Below are positions 1 to 7,427 of a DNA stretch of 17,969 bases, in pieces; the stretch's first letter is position 1; each line of letters opens with the position of its first letter. Made by a program: the position numbers and the translations under genes. The notes under the pieces are model-generated. The model saw nothing but the letters and a program-made list of their open reading frames with translations. It was not told where the DNA came from and searched no databases. The stretch spans positions 2,768,997 to 2,786,965 of the forward strand of contig CP070771.1 of NCBI GenBank assembly GCA_020345785.1. Direction: 5' to 3'. Source of the stretch: Desulfobacterales bacterium. GTDB lineage: Bacteria; Desulfobacterota; Desulfobacteria; Desulfobacterales; JAFDCJ01.

Positions 1-574
1 GCTTGTTGCGGGTATGAAAATCCACCAGGTGGCCCATGCTCCGTTTTCTGGCCAGATTATCCCGCCAGCGCTTCATGGTAAAAATCTGCAAGATAAAGTT
101 TTCCCGAATTAAGGGATCGTTCAGGCGTCCGTCATCCTCGACCGGTATCAAGGGAAAATGTTCCATAAAGGCACGGGCAAAGATACCGATGCCGATTTTA
201 TGCGGCATACCCTTCTCGTTGTATACCTTAACCCGAATCATGCCGCTGCTGGGGGAATCACTTTTGAAGATAAAGCCGCACAGATCTTCCTTTTCCAGCT
301 CCTGCACGCGCTTTCTGGCCCAAGCGATTATACGATCGGTATGATCTGTCTTTGACTTGAATGTTATCAGACGTGGATTGTCCGGATCGCCGACCAGCCG
401 GAACGATTCTCTGGGTACTCCAAAGCCGGCCTCCACTTCGGGACAGACCGGAACATACTCCACAAACTGCCCCAGGGTGTAAGCCAGGTATTTATCCAAT
501 TTGTGGCCGGCATTCCAGCGCACCTCTTGCCCCAGCAAACACGCACTGATTCCTAGTTTTAACCTTTCTTCCAT
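1..574 (-). CDS. DUF523 and DUF1722 (YbgA-like) domain protein, C-terminus cut by window edge
   Basis: I translated this frame by hand. It reads open from ATG at 574 for 191 codons and leaves the window without a stop. The N-terminus has the DUF523 pattern: GISACLLG (residues 8-15), VPVCPEVE (42-49), an EDLCGFI segment (96-102) and KSDSPSSG (104-111). Cys12, Cys44 and Cys99 are the conserved cysteines and may bind a metal or an Fe-S cluster (inference). FARAFMEHFPLIPVEDDGRL (132-151) closes the domain, and HLVDFHTRNK (182-191) looks like the start of DUF1722, so the missing part should be that domain. The start is fixed by a near-perfect ribosome site, GGAGGTGA, about 6 bases upstream. It lies 80 bases after the dikinase-like gene, so probably in the same operon. 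The biochemical role is unknown; DUF1722 relatives are sometimes linked to light or DNA-damage genes, but nothing here shows that. Confidence 0.88.
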   Translation of the reverse strand, partial: MEERLKLGISACLLGQEVRWNAGHKLDKYLAYTLGQFVEYVPVCPEVEAGFGVPRESFRLVGDPDNPRLITFKSKTDHTDRIIAWARKRVQELEKEDLCGFIFKSDSPSSGMIRVKVYNEKGMPHKIGIGIFARAFMEHFPLIPVEDDGRLNDPLIRENFILQIFTMKRWRDNLARKRSMGHLVDFHTRNK

Positions 575-654
575 GCATCACCTCCAGATGAGTTCTAAAA
601 TGCTACGTGGTTTCAGGTTTCCGGAAACGTGTTCCAGAGGTCAACTAACAGCGC

Positions 655-2853
655 TTAAATCTCTCCAGAACCCAAGGTGACAATTCCTAAATATCCATCC
701 ACCGTTATTTCATCCCCGGTTTGAATTAATGCCGTCGCATCGGGAATACCGGTTACACAGGGCAATCCATATTCGCGGGCGATGATGGCGCCGTGGATCA
801 ACATGCCGCCTCTGCGTTCAACAACCGCCGCGGCCAGCGGCACAATAAAGGTCATATTGGGATCCACCGCATCGCAAATCAACACTTCGCCGGATTTAAA
901 ATCCGCCAGCTCGGAATGCCGTCGAATCACCCGGGCCTTACCCCGTGACAGTCCGGGACCTGCAGGTTGACCGACAAGCTGTCGGGCCTTAATCGCAAAG
1001 GGTTGGCCGGGCTGCTTCCGGTAGGGATTAGGCGTCTCGGAACGGTGATCCAAATCATCTAATAATTTTTTCAGATCTTCCATCACCGGTTTTTTACCCC
1101 GGGATTGCACTGCACTTTCCACTCGCCGCCTGGCCGCCTGAGTCGCCGCAAGCAGCTGAGCCTCTATGCGTCCCAGATAAATGTTGTCATCATCCCGCAG
1201 TTGATAGCTTACGCGGGCCAGATCGAGCAACTCGACCGCCCGGTCCCTGTGCTGTCCCTCGAAATGACTCAAAAATTTTTCTTTAAGCTCAGGGGCCTTA
1301 TTCGATTTGCGCTTGCTCTCCGGCAGGATCGGATGCGCCGCCATCTCCAGCAGGATTCTGAAAAGGGGCGCCGCGTCCTGAACACACTGGGTTCCACCGG
1401 TCATCGAACATGAGAGATCGCCGAATTTTTGAATAAATTTTTCCACCTCGGCCAAAAATTCCCGATCAATTTGGGTTTGATCCCCGGACTTTAATTGCGC
1501 GGCCAGCTGTTGATCACGGCGAATCCGATCGGCCAGTTCTGCCAGCAGCCGGTTCCGCTCCAGACTTGCCATTTCAGTTTGCGTCAGCAAATCAACAAAC
1601 TCATAGGCGTCTTCGGGACGCATCACGTCATTGTAGACCTGCCCGAACAAACGCACACCGTGGGCAAACGGGATAAAGTCTTCCCAGTAGATATTGACCC
1701 ACTTGTGATTGATTTCCCAGCGGCGCTTGACTTCCTTTGCCAGCGATAGATCCGACAAAGCAGCCAAGTCAATTGTTGCCATTGCTTCAGCAGCTTCAAT
1801 CATACCGGGAATCAACTCTTCTTCGATTTTTTTACGCAGTACTTTCAAGTTTTCAAAACTGCGGTGCAGGCTCAGATACCAGCCGCGATTGTCTCCGGAT
1901 GTCCCCTTGGCCAGGGTCGTAATGGGGCGAGATTGGAGCACAAAAACCTTTTCGTCTTTGAGAGTCCACTCGACATCCTGCGGCAATTTAAAATAATCTT
2001 CCGCCTTAACAGCCAGCTCGAACACCGTCAAAACTTCATCCGGTTTTAGGGGCGGAGCGGCCACCAGATCCTGCGGTAAAGGCTCCAGCACAACGCCGTC
2101 GGCCTGCGGCAGCATTCGGCTCTGACGGTGCGCCGGAGTGTGCAGGACAATGGCGTGGCGCTCACGATCCAGAATCCAACGATCAGGCTCCACCAGTCCG
2201 TCCACCAGTCCCTGGTTCAAACCGTAGACAGATTCGATCACCGCCTGGGAGGCATCGTTCGGATTTCTGTAAAAAGCCACCCCGGAACGGTCGCCGACGA
2301 CGATTTCCTGGATAACGACCGCCATCGAGCTTGTCTCGACATCCAAGCCGATCTCCTGACGGTAGAGCAGCGCGGCATCCGACCAGAGCGAGGCCCAAAC
2401 CTTGCGAATATGCTCTAATATGGCGTCTGGGCCGTGAACGTTGAGGTAGGACGCGTGCAATCCGGCAAAGGAAGCCCGCACATCATCTTCGTCCGGCGCC
2501 GACGAACGCACCACGACCGGCGTATCCTGAAAGCAAATTTCAATCTGTTGGCGGAGCCGTTCTTCGACTTCTTTCGGCAGCGGGGTTCTCAGAAACGCAT
2601 TGCGAATTCGTGTGGCGCAATCCCAGATTTCCTCCCAGCGCATCTCTTTTAAGTCTTTGCGGTTGAGCTCGAGCAGCACACGCTCTCGCAGACCGGTCCG
2701 GTTCACGAATTCGTTGTAAGCATCCACGGTTAAGCACAAAGTTTCGGGAATCGTGAAGCCTTTACCGAACAACCGCGCTAATGCATAGCCTTTGCCTCCA
2801 ATCCGCCGGCGATCGTTTCGATCCACTTCTGATGCGGCTAAAATCCAGTTCAT
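655..2853 (-). CDS. PEP-synthase/rifampin-phosphotransferase-like dikinase (ATP-grasp plus phosphohistidine domain)
   Basis: This 732-residue protein has an N-terminal PPDK-type ATP-grasp domain. It shows IGGKGYALARLF (18-29), VVVRSSAPDED (113-123), a central GDRSGVAF (187-194) and the closing LQSRPIT (306-312). A long helical middle region follows, then a C-terminal swivelling phosphohistidine domain with GGMLIHGAIIAREYG (681-695), where His687 is the expected phospho-carrier. The PEP/pyruvate TIM barrel of true PEP synthase or PPDK is absent, because the protein ends about 45 residues after the histidine. The order ATP-grasp, linker, His domain matches rifampin phosphotransferase, so ATP-driven phosphorylation of an unknown acceptor is the family-level guess. 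I chose ATG 2853, not the longer frame from 2994, because it overlaps the upstream stop as ATGA and the domain begins there; the extra 47 residues are out-of-frame coding of the neighbour. Substrate unknown; antibiotic inactivation is only one possibility. Confidence 0.88.
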   Translation of the reverse strand: MNWILAASEVDRNDRRRIGGKGYALARLFGKGFTIPETLCLTVDAYNEFVNRTGLRERVLLELNRKDLKEMRWEEIWDCATRIRNAFLRTPLPKEVEERLRQQIEICFQDTPVVVRSSAPDEDDVRASFAGLHASYLNVHGPDAILEHIRKVWASLWSDAALLYRQEIGLDVETSSMAVVIQEIVVGDRSGVAFYRNPNDASQAVIESVYGLNQGLVDGLVEPDRWILDRERHAIVLHTPAHRQSRMLPQADGVVLEPLPQDLVAAPPLKPDEVLTVFELAVKAEDYFKLPQDVEWTLKDEKVFVLQSRPITTLAKGTSGDNRGWYLSLHRSFENLKVLRKKIEEELIPGMIEAAEAMATIDLAALSDLSLAKEVKRRWEINHKWVNIYWEDFIPFAHGVRLFGQVYNDVMRPEDAYEFVDLLTQTEMASLERNRLLAELADRIRRDQQLAAQLKSGDQTQIDREFLAEVEKFIQKFGDLSCSMTGGTQCVQDAAPLFRILLEMAAHPILPESKRKSNKAPELKEKFLSHFEGQHRDRAVELLDLARVSYQLRDDDNIYLGRIEAQLLAATQAARRRVESAVQSRGKKPVMEDLKKLLDDLDHRSETPNPYRKQPGQPFAIKARQLVGQPAGPGLSRGKARVIRRHSELADFKSGEVLICDAVDPNMTFIVPLAAAVVERRGGMLIHGAIIAREYGLPCVTGIPDATALIQTGDEITVDGYLGIVTLGSGEI

Positions 2854-3302
2854 TGGGTGAGATGGAACTCCAAAACCTTTTGAAAATTTTTGACCAGATA
2901 ATAGGATCTGGCTGTCACCCGCACGAGGGCACAGGTGGGCGATTGGGCGAATTCCACCAGGTGGGGGTGTTTGGCCAGATAAAGCGGCAGCCATTGCTCC
3001 CGATCGGCTCCGGAAATTTCATCAGCGCTGCCGACAGCCGTCACGGAAATGGCCTGGTGAAAGTCGGCGGCCCGATTTGTGCTGCTGTTGACGAGAAGTG
3101 CAATCCGCGGGTTGATCGTCAGGTTCGCAAACTTGCGAGTGGTTTTCGGTGTGACGAAGTACAGATATTTGAGATCATCGGTGGCAGCAAAGGCCACCAG
3201 GCTTGCATAGGGTTGTTCATTGTTATGGGTGGCAAGCACGGCCAGGTTCTGGGATGCAAAAAGATCTCTGATTTGCTTTTGAATGTCTTCGGCTTTTTCC
3301 AT
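2850..3302 (-). CDS. Pyridoxamine 5'-phosphate oxidase-family flavin-binding protein
   Basis: A 150-residue split-barrel protein of the PNPOx-like FMN-binding superfamily. Visible family features are the N-terminal helix and strand LFASQNLAVLAT (14-25), PYASLVAFAA (31-40), LYFVTPKTTRKFANL (47-61, the usual FMN-phosphate contact region), NPRIALLVN (64-72) and a late strand CALVRVTARSYYLV (124-137). Proteins of this size usually bind FMN, F420 or heme as homodimers; the substrate cannot be read from sequence. ATG 3302 is preferred because homologue-like sequence begins there. A TTG at 3329 in the same frame would add nine basic residues and has a G-rich stretch upstream. The stop overlaps the next gene's start by four bases (ATGA), which indicates translational coupling to the dikinase-like protein and suggests a joint function. 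Confidence 0.85.
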   Translation of the reverse strand: MEKAEDIQKQIRDLFASQNLAVLATHNNEQPYASLVAFAATDDLKYLYFVTPKTTRKFANLTINPRIALLVNSSTNRAADFHQAISVTAVGSADEISGADREQWLPLYLAKHPHLVEFAQSPTCALVRVTARSYYLVKNFQKVLEFHLTQ

Positions 3303-3719
3303 ATTCCGTTCTTTCCGGCCCTTGTTCAAATAAAATGCCCCCCTGAATCAGCGACCACCAGCAGAGCCGCAGGGTATGAGCAAGACCCCCCGGAAGGGGC
3401 CGGAACCACGCGCTGTCACGGGTCGCCGATGGCTATAAACAATTTTGACGGCATGGTGTACGTTTGGGCAACCCAAAAATACTTTCGCTGTGACGGTAAA
3501 ACCTTTTCAATTCTCATCCCGATCGATCGGGGTGGCTGACAAATGGAGTGAATAGGATTAATCAACTAAATAATAATAATACAGACCGGCCAAATGAAAA
3601 GAGCACAGGGGACGCTTTTAAGCAAGTCCCTGTCGACGGTGTGCCGTGTTTTTCAGCGTCGGTTTAACGCCGTAATTGCGAAACAAACCCGGCTTTTATT
3701 GAAGTGGCGGCGGGCCTGC
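3303..3719. other. Intergenic region between two minus-strand operons
   Basis: No convincing gene lies here. The right part holds a hairpin (3605-3633) suited to ending the Tam41-like operon. The middle has a small palindrome at 3463-3477 (TTTGGG-CAA-CCCAAA), with TTTATAG on the minus strand further downstream (around 3435) that could be part of a promoter for the PNPOx operon. The promoter is not clear enough to annotate. The GC-rich stretch at 3345-3420 shows no recognisable RNA. Confidence 0.5.
3598..3633 (-). terminator. Candidate intrinsic terminator of the lipid-kinase operon
   Basis: Read on the minus strand, ACAGGGAC pairs with GTCCCCTGT (one bulged C), with an inner GCTT/AAGC pairing, followed by GCTCTTTTC. 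It lies about 87 bases beyond the stop of the Tam41-like gene. The U-tract is short and interrupted, so strength is uncertain. Confidence 0.4.
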
Positions 3720-4673
3720 TTAGCGAAATCCGCCCTTGCGGTACAAGCGCCATGCCAACACCCCCGCCGCCAGCACCGGGCGGCGCTTCAGCCACGGCTC
3801 GACATCGACCGCGACGCCGGAGTGTCTTTCGATCTTCCACAAAATATAATCCACCCCACCCTCGAAGGTGAGGGATGCTTTCAACAATCTCAGGAGGGAC
3901 AACAGCTTGCCCTGCACGGACCGCAGCCGCCAGCCAAAACGGTTTACCAACCGCTGCACCCGCGAAATCCGCGGTCGGTAGCGCACTGTATCGGCAGTAT
4001 CATCAATTTCCACAAGACGGGCCATGGCAGCCATGGCCAGACGGGTGACGTCTTCGTAGTAATCCGGTGCGGCGTCATACAGGCGTGCCCGTTTGGCCGG
4101 GTTTTCAGATCTGAGCTCGGCCCCGTAGGAAAGCGTCAAGCCCCGGCTCCATAACTGCTGGGCCGTAAATTCGTGCACAAACATAGGCAGCACACGCGCA
4201 ATAAAAGTTATCACAGACTGCGCAAAACCCTCTTGGACAATTTTCTTTACATCCTCGTTGCGGGCATACAGCAAAGCGGTCGGTTGGCAAAACCGTCCCC
4301 ACAGATAAGAATGAAACCAGCGCGCGGTGGTTCCTTTTTGAAAGTCTGCCAGCGATAAGACCGCGTATTTGGTTCGAACGGTATTTCCTTCAAACTCACG
4401 CTCCAGGTAATAAACATTCGGCGGCAGCAGCGCATTTACAAAAGCCTGCATTCGACTATTGAACGCCTTGCGGTAATCATCCACCAGCAGGTAGAGGTCC
4501 ACCAGCCCGTCAAAGTCATCCCCCGAACGCAGGCAGGAGCCGTATAACAGGACTCCTAAGGCAGCCTCACCATGGCGTTTCAGAATTTCATCGATCAGTG
4601 CGGCCACCGCCGGTGAAGCGGTCCGGTCGGAAATACGGCTGATTGCGCTGATCAACTGCGAAGGAATTTCCAT
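3720..4673 (-). CDS. Tam41-like nucleotidyltransferase, candidate phosphatidate cytidylyltransferase (CDP-DAG synthase)
   Basis: A 317-residue protein with a nucleotidyltransferase-fold core: LLYGSCLRSGDDFDGLVDLY (42-61) followed by LLVDD (62-66), giving the Gly-Ser and acidic metal-binding positions. Several later blocks line up with my memory of the mitochondrial Tam41/Mmp37 family: NVYYLEREFEGN (86-97), TKYAVLSLADF (101-111) recalling Tam41's IKYGV block, YLWGRFCQPTALL (123-135) recalling its LAGRLQKPV block, and LSYGAELRSENPAKRARLYD (181-200) recalling its LSY.GDFR..GE.PNK block. Tam41 makes CDP-diacylglycerol from CTP and phosphatidate. The setting supports this: the gene starts two bases after the stop of a DAG-kinase-family gene and is in line with a CDP-alcohol phosphatidyltransferase. 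It has no obvious transmembrane segment, unlike CdsA. The C-terminus is basic (WLKRRP near 288-293; WRLYRKGGFR at the end), suiting membrane contact. It could instead be a nucleotidyltransferase of unknown target. Confidence 0.62.
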   Translation of the reverse strand: MEIPSQLISAISRISDRTASPAVAALIDEILKRHGEAALGVLLYGSCLRSGDDFDGLVDLYLLVDDYRKAFNSRMQAFVNALLPPNVYYLEREFEGNTVRTKYAVLSLADFQKGTTARWFHSYLWGRFCQPTALLYARNEDVKKIVQEGFAQSVITFIARVLPMFVHEFTAQQLWSRGLTLSYGAELRSENPAKRARLYDAAPDYYEDVTRLAMAAMARLVEIDDTADTVRYRPRISRVQRLVNRFGWRLRSVQGKLLSLLRLLKASLTFEGGVDYILWKIERHSGVAVDVEPWLKRRPVLAAGVLAWRLYRKGGFR

Positions 4674-4675
4674 GG

Positions 4676-5668
4676 TTATATCCGTAGAAAAGATGCTGTG
4701 CCGCCGTATCGAACCACAGTGGGTTCCTGCCGATTCTCGGGTATATACAGCTGCCCATCCAGCGTAAACCCGCTGTCCAGATTCAATTTTATGGCATGGG
4801 CATTGTGGCTGTAGAAACCATTTGCCGTCGTTGCATAGCGCCCCATGCGGCCCCGCGCGACCGACGGCAACGCCCGCAGCAGACAGCGGGGATGCGCCCG
4901 GACGGCGGTGTAGTGCAACGGACCGGATTCATTGCCCCAGTATGGATGAAGCCCGAGGAACAGCCGCTCCAATGTGCTGATGAGAACCACAAGGGAGTCA
5001 AATTGCTGCGGCGGGTCATCATCCACCGAGACGACAATCGGTGCAGCCGGTATGAAGTTACTGCGCCGACGGACTGCAGACCACAAAAAACGCAGAATGG
5101 TCAAACCGGGACCGATTTCACCCCGTAAGCCCTTGGTATTGACGTTGCGATGAAAGTATTGAATTCCCTGGTATATGGCAGAAGCGCCAAAAAACATCCC
5201 GTATCGCGTCTGATGACCGGGAGCCGTCACCTGCAGAACCGGTCGTTGAATTACCTGGGGCGCGCCGTTTCCGGTTGCGGCCCAGTCAAATAGTTTTTTC
5301 AGAGACACTACGCGGGATCCGCTAAAACCGACGTCCCTGGCCGTCATGCTGGTCGTGCCTGATTGCAGCACCGCCAGCATAGGGTTCGTCCTAAACGGCT
5401 GATGATGAAAAAGGGCGGTCAACACCGCCTGGACGGTGCCGTCACCACCATTGACGGCCAGAAGATCCACATCCTGCCTGGCAAAATCCCGCAGGGCTGC
5501 CAAAACGTCGCCGGGAGTCTGGACGTCGCAATGGACCACCTGAGGATGATTCTGGATAAGGCTTCGAACATCCCCCAGGCCGTTAAGATTTCCTCCGCTG
5601 AGCGGATTGATCACCACGCCTATGTGCGGTGTGTGACCGGACCTGAAAAAACTGGGCATTATATACAC
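4676..5668 (-). CDS. Diacylglycerol kinase-family lipid kinase (DAG, sphingosine or ceramide kinase-like)
   Basis: A 330-residue soluble lipid kinase of the DAGK catalytic family. Signatures are the phosphate-binding INPLSGGN (20-27), the nucleotide loop VNGGDGTVQAVLTAL (72-86) and SGTTSMTARDVG (103-114), in the place of the family's PGGTxNxxA. Family reaction: ATP-dependent phosphorylation of a lipid hydroxyl at the inner membrane face, usually DAG to phosphatidate; relatives phosphorylate sphingosine or ceramide, and sequence alone does not discriminate. GTG at 5668 has AGGA six bases upstream; an in-frame ATG lies at 5659, so the start is uncertain by three codons. It is followed after two bases by the Tam41-like gene, implying coupled translation and consecutive steps, phospholipid made and then CDP-activated. 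A 342-base gap with a repeat separates it from the phosphatidyltransferase upstream. Confidence 0.87.
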   Translation of the reverse strand: MYIMPSFFRSGHTPHIGVVINPLSGGNLNGLGDVRSLIQNHPQVVHCDVQTPGDVLAALRDFARQDVDLLAVNGGDGTVQAVLTALFHHQPFRTNPMLAVLQSGTTSMTARDVGFSGSRVVSLKKLFDWAATGNGAPQVIQRPVLQVTAPGHQTRYGMFFGASAIYQGIQYFHRNVNTKGLRGEIGPGLTILRFLWSAVRRRSNFIPAAPIVVSVDDDPPQQFDSLVVLISTLERLFLGLHPYWGNESGPLHYTAVRAHPRCLLRALPSVARGRMGRYATTANGFYSHNAHAIKLNLDSGFTLDGQLYIPENRQEPTVVRYGGTASFLRI

Positions 5669-5750
5669 GAGAAATCCTGGCCAAAAAGGCCACGCTAAAT
5701 GATAACTTAAGGTATGTCTAAAATTTTACCTCACAAGTATCGGCGCATTG

Positions 5751-5890
5751 AAAAATATCAAATAGCAAGCACCAAACTCTACTCAAATCTCAAATTCCAA
5801 TTTCAAAACTTAAAGGCCGGTTTTTAATTTTGAATTTTGGCCATTGTAATTTGTTTGGAATTTGGAATTTGTTATTTGGAGTTTTTAGTC
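5751..5890. repeat. AT-rich imperfect inverted-repeat element (copy A)
   Basis: Most of the 342-base gap between the lipid kinase and phosphatidyltransferase genes is an AT-rich, roughly symmetrical sequence. A left arm made of CAAATCTCAAATTCCAA-type units (from about 5766) faces a right arm of TTTGGAATTTGGAATTTG (5853-5870), with GGCC motifs near the centre. CAAGCACCAAA, seven bases, then CAAATCTCAAATT (5766-5796) recurs at 7292-7322 with the same spacing. TTTGTTATTTGG (5868-5879) is the complement of 7298-7309. It resembles a small non-coding dispersed element. The rest of the gap (5891-6010) shows nothing recognisable. Confidence 0.6.
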
Positions 5891-6010
5891 AAGCTTGCAC
5901 TGCGTCTCTCCAGCAGGCAATACTCCGGCCTTTGGTTAGCGGCAGCAGCATCAATCTATCACCCCGCCTAAAGGATCGGGCTATCGATGTTCGAATAGAA
6001 GAGTTCAACA

Positions 6011-7216
6011 TTAACCGGTAGCCCGGTGGGTAAACAGCCGGGCGGCCAGGGGTTGTTTTTGCCTGGCCGGATCAATATCTAGAAACCAGGACCGCACCCC
6101 GCCGGCGGTCCGATGGGTGTATAACGCCATCAATAAGCGTATGATGAGAAAAACACTGGTCACAACGGTCCAGACCGTGACCCCGAATAAGCCCCAATCC
6201 GGTCGGCCGACCAGGGCACCGAGTGTTAACACGACCAGGCATGGATTGCGCCGGGCGGTAATCAGCCTGAAATAGGAGTCGATCGGACGCCAGCAGAATA
6301 TGCCGAATTTGCCCAGCCAGGCCAAAAATACGCCTTCCGCCAGCCGTCCGGCAATATATCCGGCCACGATCAGCCATAGCGCGGTATTGAGCGACAATCC
6401 CATCTCGTTAAATTGAGATGCCTTCAGCCCCACCCCCCAGAGAATGTACCAGGCTGGAGGATGGATCAAGTCGATGATGTGGTCGAAATAATGGCCGAAC
6501 TTGCTGGAAGTCACGGTGACCCGGGCCAATTTACCGTCAACCGTATCCAAAAATGTCATCAGCCAGGCCGCGAGCAGGCCCCAGCCATACCTGCCGTCGG
6601 CGAACAACACCCCGGCAATGACAACCAGAACCAGGCCGATAATCGTGACGTGATTCGGACTGAAACCCAGATTTACACATTGGCCGACAACCCATCGGGC
6701 CGGATGGGGCCAGATCCATTTGGTAATAAAATCCGTCACGCCCTTGTAGGACCAGTCAAACAGCCTTCGTTCCAAAATCCGTCTATTTTCAGGTGTAATG
6801 GGCAGCACAAACGGCGGCTCGAACTTGAGCAACCGCTGTTGAAACGACAGGGACAAGGTTTCCAGCGTCTCTGTCTTTACACCCGTCAGGCCGTCTTCCT
6901 CGGGGGATTCTTTTAATAGTTCAAGTGCCTGGCGGGCTAAACCCGAACCAACATGGGCGGCAACTGCCCCACTGGTTTGTGCTTCAGGGACCCTCAATAG
7001 AATATTCGGGTTTTGTACCAGATAGTTGATCACCCGGTCATCAAACAGGTAATCGCCCCTTACCAGCAGAGCCGCGCTGTTTTGCGGCACATCGGCAATA
7101 TCATCGACAATGTTCGCCACACCGGCACTGTTGAGCACGCGCAAGACGCGTTGACGGGAAGTCAACCCCCAGTGTTTGACCGGACTGTCATTGATAATGT
7201 GAGCGTATATTGACAT
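6011..7216 (-). CDS. CDP-alcohol phosphatidyltransferase with N-terminal nucleotidyltransferase-like domain
   Basis: A 401-residue integral membrane enzyme. The C-terminal half has the exact CDP-alcohol phosphotransferase signature D-x2-D-G-x2-A-R-x8-G-x3-D-x3-D: DTVDGKLAR (224-232), G241, D245 and D249. Hydrophobic segments flank it (about 189-222, 284-302, 331-379). Family reaction: transfer of a phospho-alcohol from a CDP-linked donor to an acceptor. The first ~140 residues are soluble and resemble part of a GT-A nucleotidyltransferase domain (RQRVLRVLNSAGV, 21-33; ALLVRGDYLFDDRVINYL, 49-66) but lack the N-terminal nucleotide loop, so this part is probably not catalytic. The layout recalls the IPCT-DIPPS fusion of inositol-phosphate enzymes. 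ATG 7216 is preferred; a TTG at 7273 would add 19 residues. It faces a divergent phosphoesterase gene. Donor and acceptor are unknown. Confidence 0.88.
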   Translation of the reverse strand: MSIYAHIINDSPVKHWGLTSRQRVLRVLNSAGVANIVDDIADVPQNSAALLVRGDYLFDDRVINYLVQNPNILLRVPEAQTSGAVAAHVGSGLARQALELLKESPEEDGLTGVKTETLETLSLSFQQRLLKFEPPFVLPITPENRRILERRLFDWSYKGVTDFITKWIWPHPARWVVGQCVNLGFSPNHVTIIGLVLVVIAGVLFADGRYGWGLLAAWLMTFLDTVDGKLARVTVTSSKFGHYFDHIIDLIHPPAWYILWGVGLKASQFNEMGLSLNTALWLIVAGYIAGRLAEGVFLAWLGKFGIFCWRPIDSYFRLITARRNPCLVVLTLGALVGRPDWGLFGVTVWTVVTSVFLIIRLLMALYTHRTAGGVRSWFLDIDPARQKQPLAARLFTHRATG

Positions 7217-7279
7217 ATGAAGCTTTCTACCCTGATCTGACAGAGTAAATTTTGTTTTAAGGTCGAACACCAACTTAAA

Positions 7280-7340
7280 AATCCAAAATTACAAGCACCA
7301 AATAACAAACAAATCTCAAATTTCAATACTCAATGGTCAA
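7280..7340. repeat. AT-rich repeat related to copy A (copy B, one arm)
   Basis: It shares CAAGCACCAAA, seven bases, then CAAATCTCAAATT with 5766-5796, and TTTGTTATTTGG in inverse orientation with 5868-5879. No second arm was found. It sits between the divergent phosphatidyltransferase and phosphoesterase genes, so the phosphatidyltransferase gene is bracketed by related repeats. Confidence 0.5.
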
Positions 7341-7427
7341 AACAGCTTTGCGGTCGGACCAGGCAATATGTATTACGAAAACCTCACGGCAGTTGCAATA
7401 TGTATATAATTGCTATATTAATCGCGG

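Noticed and set aside
2854..2994. 47-residue N-terminal extension of the dikinase-like protein
   Set aside because: It lies inside the PNPOx coding region in another frame; the ATGA overlap and domain start point to 2853.
2781..3539. 252-codon plus-strand open frame
   Set aside because: It is antisense to the PNPOx and dikinase genes, has no recognisable domain and no ribosome site.
3594..4154. 186-codon plus-strand open frame
   Set aside because: Antisense to the C-terminal half of the Tam41-like gene; biased composition typical of a shadow frame.
6413..6916. 167-codon plus-strand open frame
   Set aside because: Antisense to the conserved CDP-alcohol phosphatidyltransferase motif region, with no family features.
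7393..7419. Possible promoter TTGCAA / TATATT for the phosphoesterase gene
   Set aside because: Spacing is 15 bases and the region is AT-rich throughout, so the match is too weak to annotate.
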